NCBI GenBank assembly: GCA_017354895.1
Contig: CP071498.1
Location: 1,488,001 to 1,552,000 of the forward strand
DNA from: Podospora comata
Lineage: Eukaryota > Ascomycota > Sordariomycetes > Sordariales > Podosporaceae
DNA: 64,000 bases
Direction of reading: 5' to 3'
Positions within the stretch are counted from its first letter, which is position 1; every line of letters begins with the position of its first letter. The position numbers were made by a program, and so were the translations under genes. Positions 10,208-18,998 of this stretch are shown here, piece after piece. The notes below the pieces were generated by a model. That model was not told the DNA's origin. It did not search any database and was given only the letters and a program-made list of their open reading frames with translations.

Positions 10208-11768
10208 ATGGCAGAGCCCACTCGGACAATCTCTGTGGCCATGGATGCCGCGTGAGTGTGCTCGATATCGGCAGTTATATGGCGGAGAAGTTGAGCTGAC
10301 AGAGCCTCTCCAGCCCGTATGCCCCTCCGCCGGAACCGACAGCGTCTGCGGCCGTCGACCTCCCTCAGGATCCAGGAAATGGAGCGATGCTCACAGGGGA
10401 GTGTGCGTCGGCGCAGTATACACTCATCGATGATGGCGGGCCGACCATGATATATGCGCCCTTTGTGGGCTGTATCAACAATAATCCAGATTGCTGTCCC
10501 TATACACCCGCAACCATGGCTCAAAAGTTCAAGGCCGTTATCACAACCAGTTCCGGTATGTTTCCCACTCCGCAAAATCAGAAAGATTCCACAATGAAAA
10601 GTTGTGCTGCCGATTACTACTCCGTCTCTGGAAGTTGCTGCCCAAGGTACGTCATCATGTCGTCTGATGAAGAAGCCGTGAACATCAAAAACTGATTACA
10701 GGTCATAGCGGCTACGCACTTTGGACCTCCGTCATGGGTGGCCAAACACCATGTATAAGGGCTCTCACAGCAACCACCGAGGTGCAGACCATCACCAACG
10801 CGCCGGCCGCGACAACAACGAAACCGACCATGGCCGTCACGGGCGTTGTATTTGCCATGGCCTATCCACTGGAGGAAACCTCGGGAGGACTCCCGAGTGG
10901 AACAATCGCAGGCATAGTCGTGGGCATCATCATGGGAGTATTCTTCCTAGCGGCGGTGATATTCTTCAGTTGCCGCTACCGGCGCAGCAAACAACTGAAG
11001 AACTTCAAGAAGGAACTCCATCAAAACTTCTATGGCGATAACGGGACTGGAACGTCGGAAGTTCCGACGCTCGTTAACAATACGAACGCCAACAGTATAC
11101 GGGGAAGCACTACTACCACGATGGCGCATCATCGGCCACAAAGCTCCCTTTGCGGCACCCAGTACCTCCACCACAAGACCATCAAGCGCGACTCGGTCGC
11201 CAGCCTCGGGCACAAAGAGGAGCGAGACTTGTCCCAGGTCGATAACCACACCGAACGATACCCACCCGACTCGGCCTACCCCCAAAGACCGCCAGCCAGG
11301 GAAGCGATGGTAAGGCGGGAATCATCAGTACACAGTCTGGATTCGCAACTATCTCTCCATGACGAGAACTGTTACGACAACATCTTGCCCTCCCTGGGCA
11401 CGCCAGGGACTTTGGCAGATGGGAATAACAAGCACAATATCCGCAACAGCAGCAATAATCCAACCAACGATTGGGTTGTCTCTGGGTCGGAATTGCACCT
11501 GGCAAAACCGCAGAGGCTGTCGAGGGGATACCCGAGGATAGTGTACACTCATTCCCATGGACATGGGAGCAATACAAGTGTGCCGACTACGGTGAATGGT
11601 GGCGAGGGTGGGGGAGCGGGGAGGCCGTCGACCTCTACGTCAGGGAGTGCGAGCGGGTCGGGAAGTATTTGCAGTAGGCCGTCAACAAGATTGGAAGTTA
11701 TGCCGGGAACGCCGGAGGAGGATAATAAGACCAATGGGAACAGGGAGAGGCAGAAAGTTGAGGTTTGA
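10208..11768 (+). CDS. Cys-rich single-pass membrane protein, unknown role
   Basis: The model is join(10208..10251,10314..10646,10709..11768), 478 aa; both introns are 62 nt and close in frame. The N-terminal about 150 residues form a cysteine-rich domain with paired cysteines (NPDCCPY, CAADYYSVSGSCCP, GGQTPC). One transmembrane helix follows near residues 185-212 (GTIAGIVVGIIMGVFFLAAV) with a CRYRR stop-transfer cluster. The remaining about 260 residues are Ser/Thr/Asn-rich, disordered and probably cytoplasmic. The architecture matches an uncharacterised fungal family of wall- or surface-facing proteins with a disordered tail; I do not know its function. The second acceptor (10707-10708) was preferred to the CAG at 10699-10701 because only it restores the frame and the expected CCPSGY motif. 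No clear signal peptide is seen at this start. A further 118 codons could be added by an exon beginning at 9809, so the N-terminus is uncertain. Confidence 0.72.
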
Positions 11769-13189
11769 GTTGGAAGGTTGGAAGGAGATTGGAACTTTGA
11801 ATGTTATGATTGTGACAGAGATTGATGTGGATGATGGATATGTTTATAAAGATGCTTTTGGGATATGAAGGAGAAGGGGGGAGGGATATCAACAGGGGGA
11901 TACGACAGAGACAGACAACAACGACAACCACGGACATAGGAGGTTAGAGTGGACGGCCTACGGTCAGAGCAGTTGGTGAGAGAAGGAATGGTGGATGAAG
12001 ACGAAGGATGATTTAGAAAGTGGGAGGATATCTGTCTGTGACCTGTTTTGTCTCATGATCCGTCGTTGGAGGGTGAGTAGGTACATGACCTTTTTTTCTT
12101 TTTCTTTTGATACGTCAAAACAAATGAACATATGTCGTACATGGACAAGAGATGGATAGGAACAAAACGAAGAGAATGAGTATTCCGGGGACGGTCTCTG
12201 GGGGTTAAGTTTAAAACTGGTCGTTATGGGTTGGGTTTGGGGATACACCGTTATTCTGTTCTTTTTTTCTGGGTCATATCTCTCGTTGTCCACTTCACCT
12301 TGCACAGGTCTCTATCTTCTTTTGATGGGGATATTTTAATAGTGGGTTCTCTTCTGGAACTATTGCATGATGAGTGATATCTGTGATGCACAATGACAAC
12401 TTCTGTGTCCCCTATATCCAACTCCCAAGCCCGTCATCCTCCAAGTTGTGTTAAAGAACCCAAAACCTATAACGTGACATCAACTTACATTCCACCCTTT
12501 CGTTTCACAGAATCATCCCGTCCATCGACACAATCGGATTCGCTGGACCAAAAACACAACAACACTTATCTGTTCCCACTCGGCAATCAATACCGAACAA
12601 TTTAAACCTCCGATCTTAAGGGTCCTTTTTTCCCACGGCAATGCAAGCTGCACAATGATATCAGCTCTTGGCTTTTGCACCGCCCCTAATTCCAGTCGTC
12701 CGATCGGTCGGGCACCAGAGGAGGGAACCTCGTCAGTCATGTTGTGTAACCCCTCACTTCTTTTCTAGAACTCTCGTTGGGTGGTGTATGCTGACTGGCT
12801 CAGATTTTACAAAAGCAGGAAAGTGATCGACAAGAGTGACGCACCTCCCGGATTCTTCCAGCTTAACCACCATCCACGCTTCACCAACGCGGGGTATGGG
12901 GTAAAAATCAAGTTATTCGTCCGGGAACACAAAGAACAGAAAAAAGATAGTTATATCCCCATCCCCATGTCCAGACGGGGAAAATGGAATTTCAAACAGG
13001 GGTGTGTGTTTGTTCGATGAAGAATTCCGTCAAAATCAACAAATATTTGTCAACTGGTCTTGGCAAGGGTGAATAGGGGTCGCTTCAAGACTCAAAGTCA
13101 TCACTCATCACCTCACAAGTTTCATCTCATGACACTTTTTTTTCTTCACTTTTTATGATTTACGATCTATAGAGAGAAAATAATCTGTA
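11769..13189. other. Intergenic region, no gene recognised
   Basis: 1.4 kb of ordinary composition with A/T-rich tracts around 12100-12260 and 13090-13180. Short open frames (for example 12393..12605 and 12781..13020) show neither domains nor splice partners. It presumably holds the 3' end of the membrane-protein gene and the promoter of the Arg/Ser-rich gene. Confidence 0.45.
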
Positions 13190-14326
13190 ATGCCTACCCG
13201 TCCATCAAGATTACCCCGGCGCATCAGTCATTCCACGCCCCCGAGCACAACGTACGCTCGGGATTACACCGAACACGACGATGATCATGACAGTTCCAGA
13301 GGACCGCGAAGGGGTCGAGCAGATGATCACCATCATCGACGACACAGAAGAAGGAGGAGTGTCGAGTCAGACAATGGAATTTACCATGATCCAAGAGATC
13401 GCCGCTCTCACAAGAGTCGAGGAAGGGGAAGAAGTGTCGACTCAGACGACGACACTTACCGCGAGTCAAGAGAGAAGCGCTCTCGCAGAAGCCAAAGAAG
13501 GGACAGAAGCACCGATCCCGAGGACAGCACTTACCACGGCAGGTCCCGACATCAAAGCCGAAGAAGAGACAGGAGCATCGACTCACAAGACAAGCGCCAC
13601 CACTCGCACGACGAAGAAACCTCAAGACGAGGTCGACATCGATCAGTACGCCACCCCCTGAGAGGTTCACACCGATCGCCATCTCGATCATCATCAGCCT
13701 CTTCCTCCTCATCAGAGAGCGACTTTGACCGTGTCCGTGACCCTTCGCCCAAACAGCCCGGTCGTCTCCGCCGCCTAGCCCGCAGCGTCAGCCGTCTAGG
13801 TCGTCGTCGCAAACCATCCGTCTCATCGCGTTCCAGGTCCAGGAGTCGCAAGGGCAGGGAAGACTCGCGCCTCCGCTCCAGATCCCACCCGCCCCACCAC
13901 CACCACTCCTCATCAAAACACAACGAATCTCACTCTCCCGCAGACATCATCTACACAGCCGCACGCACCGCCTTTGAAGCAGGAGCAGTGGCCGCTCTCA
14001 AGCTGCGGGATGATCCCTCGCCATTGATAGGTGCCAAAGGTGGCAAGATTGTCGCTGCCGCCGTCGGAGCTGCTGTTGTCGACACGTTCATCGACCAAAA
14101 GCACCCTAAGCGGAAAGGAGGGTTGAGACACACTGTCATGAGGCAGGCTACTCAGATGGCGATAGGAAACATCGTTATGCCGGCTGTCATACACGCTGAT
14201 AAGAGACACGGAAAGGGAGTCCCAGTGCAGACAAGTGTAAGGGGCAAAAGTGCATGGTTTGGGAATATGAAGGCTGCTGGTGCAAAGGCCGGAGGGGGCG
14301 TGAGAGCGGGTGGTGGGAGGAGGTAA
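13190..14326 (+). CDS. Arg/Ser-rich repeat protein with alanine/glycine-rich C-terminal module
   Basis: Single-exon frame of 378 aa. Residues about 20-225 are extremely Arg/Ser/His/Asp-rich and contain an imperfect tandem repeat whose units begin RSVESD, RSVDSD, RSTDPE and RSIDSQ, each followed by an (I/T)YH or TYR-like step and an RRS/SRR cluster. Residues about 240-345 form a separate hydrophobic Ala/Gly-rich module (YTAARTAFEAGAVAALKLRD, later GAKGGKIVAAAVGAAVVDTF and ATQMAIGNIV). Fungal genomes contain an uncharacterised family with the same arrangement: a charged low-complexity N-terminus followed by a glycine-zipper-like helical module. The RS dipeptides recall SR proteins, but no RRM or zinc knuckle is present, so a splicing role should not be assumed. 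The ATG at 13190 lies just after an A/T-rich leader. A 126-codon frame at 13281..13661 is an overprint of the repeat in another frame. Function unknown. Confidence 0.75.
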   Translation: MPTRPSRLPRRISHSTPPSTTYARDYTEHDDDHDSSRGPRRGRADDHHHRRHRRRRSVESDNGIYHDPRDRRSHKSRGRGRSVDSDDDTYRESREKRSRRSQRRDRSTDPEDSTYHGRSRHQSRRRDRSIDSQDKRHHSHDEETSRRGRHRSVRHPLRGSHRSPSRSSSASSSSSESDFDRVRDPSPKQPGRLRRLARSVSRLGRRRKPSVSSRSRSRSRKGREDSRLRSRSHPPHHHHSSSKHNESHSPADIIYTAARTAFEAGAVAALKLRDDPSPLIGAKGGKIVAAAVGAAVVDTFIDQKHPKRKGGLRHTVMRQATQMAIGNIVMPAVIHADKRHGKGVPVQTSVRGKSAWFGNMKAAGAKAGGGVRAGGGRR

Positions 14327-15230
14327 GTTGGAGAGATGCATAATTTTCTGCCGTTGTACCATGTTTGGTCTCATTTCATTATGGGTGCTGACTGCGGGAT
14401 TGATATCGTTCTGGAAGGCGGCTGCAATAATGACCTGATGTCTGTAACGAATAAAAGATTGGTAGAAAAAAGACATTAGAGATAGCGTGAAACAATTGAC
14501 TTGCATTTACATGACAGCAAGAATGTAGCCTACCTTTGTCAATCAGCGTTCTCCGAAACTGTAATTAGACGTTCTTCTAGGCCTGTCTGATACAAACAAT
14601 ATGAGCTCGCCTAGTCTTACCCACCAAACATCCCTTTGGTGGCATCTTTCAGCTAGTGTCTCCAATTCGTGGCAGTTTTATTAGCGATCTTCTCAAGTAA
14701 AACGGTAGACTGTTGATATCTTCGCATCGCTGACCTTTATTAGTGCGCACTTTGAAGGGGACCGTCGGGTCTAGGCTGGAAACCGACAGCTTTTTATCTC
14801 TGAATATCAGGCCCAAGGACATTGAACAGGCATCGGTTCCTGTCTTAGATCTTGGCATGGACCTCGGTGTCCGGCAAAAACAACACTAGGGAATGTCGGA
14901 CGGCGGTTTATTGCCGCTTTGAGGTATTCAGCTCCAGCCAGTCAGTCACGGACTCTCTCCAAATCGGACCCCGAACCAGCTTATGTGAGGCGCTCTGCAA
15001 CGGCGCTCTAAGCAAGACCGATGCGGTTGTTTAAATAGAAAGGCAACGGCCGTAACGGTTTGATTCAGAGTCAGCCTCACCTTCCAAGCATTGTCCCAGT
15101 GGTTTTGTGTAGATAGCATCCAGACTTACAAAGAGCCTCTTCCCCGTATCCACCGTCCATCTCGACCTCGACTTGCTACATTTCAACATCTGATCTCGCT
15201 AGGCAACCCACCAAGTCAAAAAAAAAAAAG
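14327..15230. other. Intergenic region upstream of the FSH-type hydrolase
   Basis: 0.9 kb without a supportable gene. A run of twelve A (15218-15229) plus one G directly precedes the ATG of the next gene, an unusually A-rich leader. Confidence 0.45.
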
Positions 15231-16102
15231 ATGAGAATTCTAGGTCTCCATGGTCAAGGGACAAGTGCCTACATCTTCAAATCTCAAACAGGTAAGTTGC
15301 AATGCCCCAAATCTTGTCAGATCGTACACTTACAGATGCAATAGTTGCCTTGAGAGCAAAGCTCCCAAAAAGCTACGAATTCGACTTTGTTGATGCCCCA
15401 TTTCATTGTGCCCCAGCACCAGGTATCAAGGTCTTGTTCGACTCCAGTCATTACACTTGGTGGCCAAAAGCGACCATCAACGGCATCAAAGGTGCGCACA
15501 AGTGGTTGATCGACTACATCGAGGAAAACGGACCGTACGACGCCGTGATTTGCTTTTCCCAGGGCTGCTCCTTAGTTAGCAGCTTCCTTCTCTACCACAA
15601 CCTCGAAACACCCGAGGAACCTCTACCATTCAAAGCAGCCATCTTCATCTGCGGCGGTCTCCCTCTCGGTGTCCTCGAAGATCTCAACTTGCCCATCACA
15701 GAAAAGGCCCATGCTGTCAACGATGCCACGGGTGCGCTGCTCAAGAAGAAGGCCGGCGCATTGATTGATCTGGCGAAGAATCTCGACAAAATCAAGCCGG
15801 GCATGGGGCTGTGGGACGACGTCAACGGGTTGCTTCACGACCCGTCAAAGATGCCAGACAAGACAGATGTGTTTGGGATTGACTTTACCGCCATGCCAAA
15901 GGAAGCCATGATCAAGATTCCAACAATTCACATCTACGGTGCTAAGGACCCAAGGTGGCCATCGAGTGTTCAGTTGGCGTACTTTTGCGAGAACAGGAAG
16001 GAGTACGATCACGGCGGTGGACACGATATCCCTCGGTCGACGGACGTTTCCATCAAGATTGCGAAGATGTTGGAGGGTTTGAGGGAGGAGATCGGAGCAT
16101 AA
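15231..16102 (+). CDS. FSH1-family serine hydrolase
   Basis: An alpha/beta-hydrolase of the FSH (family of serine hydrolases) type, the fold shared by yeast FSH1-3, human OVCA2 and fungal thioesterases such as LovG. The model is join(15231..15291,15336..16102), 275 aa, with one short 44-nt intron that closes in frame. The N-terminal MRILGLHGQGTSAYIF gives the oxyanion-hole strand. The nucleophile elbow is CFSQGC with Ser95; the acid is Asp225 in GAKDP; the histidine is His250 in GGGHDIPR. All three members of the triad are therefore present and correctly spaced. There is no signal peptide, so a soluble cytosolic enzyme is likely. Substrate unknown: family members act on short-chain esters or thioesters. 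No polyketide synthase or other biosynthetic core lies near it, so a LovG-like role is not supported. The next gene downstream (XanA type) is on the same strand but functionally unrelated as far as I can tell. Confidence 0.88.
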
Positions 16103-16763
16103 TGCTTGTCGGAAAAGTAATTGATGGTACTGGCATAATATCGGCGTTTGATCGTGGGGGTGGATTTGTGTTGTTCGGGATCGGCTTATCGGTATTGCGT
16201 TTGGGACTCGGGCATTTGGATATACCATTTGGCGATAAGAGCTCATAATTTTCGATGATTTTGGAGACTTAGAGTGACGATGCAAGAAAGAAAAGCGATT
16301 GAAATCAACAGTGCGTTTGCTCAGAGGGAAGGCGCACACAAGGCTAGGAACAGGTACCTTGAATTTGGCAAGTCCAAGCAGTCACTGTCGCAGGAGTTCT
16401 TTCCATGCAAAAGTAATACATCTAAGAATCAGGATTCGTATCCTCTTATTTTCATAAGATTTAGATTCTCCATCAGTATTACTCCATTATGTAAGGTACT
16501 GGTGAAGGGCCGTCAACCTCGACTTACACGGTAGGCGCGTTGAACCCTAACCCTCACCGGCCACACTCTGACCGACGATGTGTCAGGAGCCTGATGCGAA
16601 ACATCAGCAACAATTGCGCAAAACTTCTTATGAACTCCATATGGTGTCTCTTGCGTCCTAAAAATCACAAGAAACCCATTTGGGCATCTCCGTGTCGTCA
16701 GTGCAGCAAAAGCTGAGGGTCCCGGCGAAGCCCGCCCCGCCGAAGACCGAGTTCGGCCGTCCG

Positions 16764-16843
16764 CTATCAGCGGGGCAAAATCCGCGCTTGTTATCGGTCA
16801 CCACCGACATCAATTAGTGATAAAGATCCTGGCCGATAGATAA
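16764..16843 (+). promoter_or_regulatory. GATA-site cluster (AreA/NIT2-type)
   Basis: Five matches to HGATAR within 80 bp: TGATAG on the minus strand (16764-16769), CGATAA on the minus strand (16791-16796), TGATAA (16818-16823), CGATAG (16834-16839) and AGATAA (16838-16843, overlapping the previous one). Clustered or paired GATA sites are the known target of the nitrogen-catabolite activators AreA (Aspergillus) and NIT2 (Neurospora). They lie about 145-225 bp upstream of the ATG of a purine-catabolic gene, which is where such sites are expected. Confidence 0.6.
16794..16807 (+). promoter_or_regulatory. UaY-type palindrome TCGG-N6-CCGA
   Basis: A perfect TCGG TCACCA CCGA lies 181 bp upstream of the ATG of the xanthine dioxygenase gene. 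TCGG-N6-CCGA is the published recognition sequence of UaY, the Zn2Cys6 activator of purine-utilisation genes in Aspergillus nidulans. It overlaps one GATA site and lies next to the others, matching the joint uric-acid induction and nitrogen derepression known for that regulon. Confidence 0.65.
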
Positions 16844-16987
16844 GCATCAACGTCATGACAGGAAACTTGGGAAGATATAAGAGACGGCTGCTCTCCTTGT
16901 TTGACTTCAATTTTAGCTCCTCATCCTCAGCCCGGATTTACAAGACAGAACAAATCAAGAACCTTTAAACCCCAAACACTCGCAACC

Positions 16988-18260
16988 ATGCCTTCAGCGA
17001 CCGGCCCCGTTGTCCAACCTCTCACGCCTCCCGAGGGCTCCAAGATCAACTTCGGAGCCACCATCACAGGCATTGACATTGAGAACCTCACTGGTAAGAC
17101 ATGAAAAAGTATCATACATGATGAAACAATGTGACCTCTGTAGAAAAGGGAGAATACCCGTGAAATCGGTAACCTCCTCGGTAAGCCACCCCAATCATCA
17201 AACTAACCCCAGAACACCCTCCACTAACATCTCCCACCCAGACTCCGACTTTGCCCTCATCCGTGACGCCCTCTTCACCCACCAAGTCGTAATCTTCAAA
17301 TCCCAATCCCACATCTCCCCACGCGCCCAATACGAGCTCACCAACCGCTTCGACCCCCTCGCAACCTCTTATGGTCATGGCAAAACAGTAGACGCCAAAC
17401 GCTCCATCCTCCACCCCGACCTCAAAACAATCCCCCACCAGCCCCAAGTCCAAGTCATCGGCAACGGCTTTGTGTCTTCCTACGAAGGCCTTCAAAACAT
17501 CACCCTCCGCCACCCCCACCACAAAACCTTCCACGCCACCTCCATCCCCGAAGCCGACGACCTCACACACACGAGGTTCTACAGATGGCACATCGACGCC
17601 GCCCTCTACGTCCTCGCCCCTCCCATCGTGACCACCCTCCTGGCAGTCAAAGTCCCCTCTGGCCGCAGGCAAATCTGCCGTTACGACGACGGAACAGGCG
17701 ATGAGCTCTCCGTCCCCTTGGGAACCACAGCTTTTGTCTCGTCATGCACCTCCTACGACATCCTCTCCCCCAAAGACCAAGCCTTTTGCCGTTCCACCCG
17801 CGTGGAATACGCCCCCCACCCCTACATCTGGATGTCAGGCGCCAAATCCCGCTCTGACGGGCTGGGTATGGTCTCCCAAGGCAAAGAGATTCCTCTTTGG
17901 GACCTCCCCCCTATTGAACAAGACAAGATCCAGATTTTGCCCATGTGCTGGAAGAATCCTGTCACGGGAAAGCTAGCGCTGCAGGTGCACCCTTCTGCGA
18001 TTAGAAAGTTGCACTTGGCTGATGGGACAGTGATTGAGGATTTGGCGGAGGTGAGGGAGATTGTGCATAGGCTGCAGAGGCCGGGGATTGCACCCGAGTA
18101 TGTCTACGCGCATGACTGGGAGGAGGGGGATTTTGTGCTTTTCCACAACAGGGGGGTGTTGCATAGTGTTGTGGGCGCGTTTGCCGAGGAGGAGGTGAGG
18201 TTGTTTAGGCAGTGCAATGTTGCGGCGAGTGAGTTTCCTTTGGGGCCTGATGATGAGTAG
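16988..18260 (+). CDS. xanA: Fe(II)/alpha-ketoglutarate xanthine dioxygenase
   Basis: A TauD/TfdA-superfamily oxygenase, best matched to fungal XanA/Xan1, which hydroxylates xanthine to uric acid using alpha-ketoglutarate and O2. The model is join(16988..17093,17242..18260), 374 aa, with one 148-nt intron. The metal-binding triad is visible as H152-I-D154 in FYRWHIDAALY and H343 in HNRGVLHS; R355 is the 2-oxoglutarate-binding arginine. Compared with the A. nidulans XanA residues as I remember them (H149, D151, H340, R352, Q356, N358, Q99, Q101), the equivalents H152, D154, H343, R355, Q359, N361, Q102 and Q104 all appear at a constant offset of three. That favours XanA over a generic taurine dioxygenase. 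No targeting signal is seen. The promoter carries UaY and GATA sites. The intron contains a second acceptor/donor pair (see findings). Coding-strand composition shifts from C-rich to G-rich along exon 2. Confidence 0.88.
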
Positions 18261-18998
18261 ATCAAGCTAAGGGTTCGACGAGAGGAGGGGAGGTTAAGGG
18301 TTTAGACTGTTTTATGCTTTCTTTGAGATTTCGATAGGTAGTTTTGTTTAGCGTGCAATAGGTATTATCATCCTTTCTTTTTAAAATATCAGCGCTTGAG
18401 AGTGATGAGACACAGCTGAGGCAATAGAACAACCATTACTGTCGTTTAGGGCAGGGAAACAAATAAATTCAATCATTTTCTTTTCTTTCTCATGACCGAG
18501 ACCCTCACCAACCCAAAACACCATCCCCCTCCTCAACCTACCTGTACTTAACTCTCATGACAGCCTGAGATATACACACAATGTCAGACAAATCAACCAA
18601 TAGAATAGCAGGTAAAGACAGAGCAAAACAAATACCCATAAAAACAAAAAAATAAAAATAAATTAACAAAAACCCCATGATATCATCAACCATTCATGTC
18701 GTCATTCCTATGCCTAAAACAATGCCTATGCTTCTCGATGCCCCTTCATCCATCATCACATCACGTCAGGTACCAACTTGTACAAAGTCCATTGATATCA
18801 TAACTTCATAACAGAAATTCTTCCCTCTCCCAACGTAATGATCGCTTCGCTTCGCTTTGTTTGCTTGTGGTAGTGGTGGTGGTGACACACGTGATAAAGA
18901 AAAGTTGACGAGATCCAGAATGTCGCAAGAAAAAAGAATAAGAAATACAATAAAATAGCCAAAAAGAAATCCAAAAATGACAAGGAAAAAACAAAACG
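18261..18998. other. Convergent 3' spacer
   Basis: 0.7 kb between the convergent xanA and RBR genes. It is A/T-rich, especially 18600-18670 and 18890-18990, in keeping with polyadenylation signals for both genes. No gene seen. Confidence 0.5.

Larger units (their letters stand above)
16103..16987 (+). promoter_or_regulatory. Intergenic region with the xanthine dioxygenase promoter
   Basis: 0.9 kb. The distal part shows nothing apart from a short telomere-like repeat, two CCCT units, at 16543-16554. The proximal part (16760-16845) carries a UaY-type palindrome and a cluster of GATA motifs, annotated separately. Transcription presumably starts between these and the ATG at 16988. Confidence 0.55.

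Noticed and set aside
10557-10602. Possible 46-nt GT-AG intron inside the cysteine-rich gene
   Set aside because: Removing it shifts the frame and destroys the CAADYYSVSGSCCP block; reading through keeps both.
13281-13661. 126-codon frame overlapping the Arg/Ser-rich gene
   Set aside because: A shadow of the repeat in another frame; the longer frame has the family-like C-terminal module.
16543-16554. Telomere-like AACCCTAACCCT
   Set aside because: Only two units; too short to be an interstitial telomere. A telobox role cannot be shown.
15231-18260. FSH hydrolase plus dioxygenase as a biosynthetic cluster
   Set aside because: No polyketide synthase, peptide synthetase, terpene enzyme or P450 nearby, and the dioxygenase fits purine catabolism.
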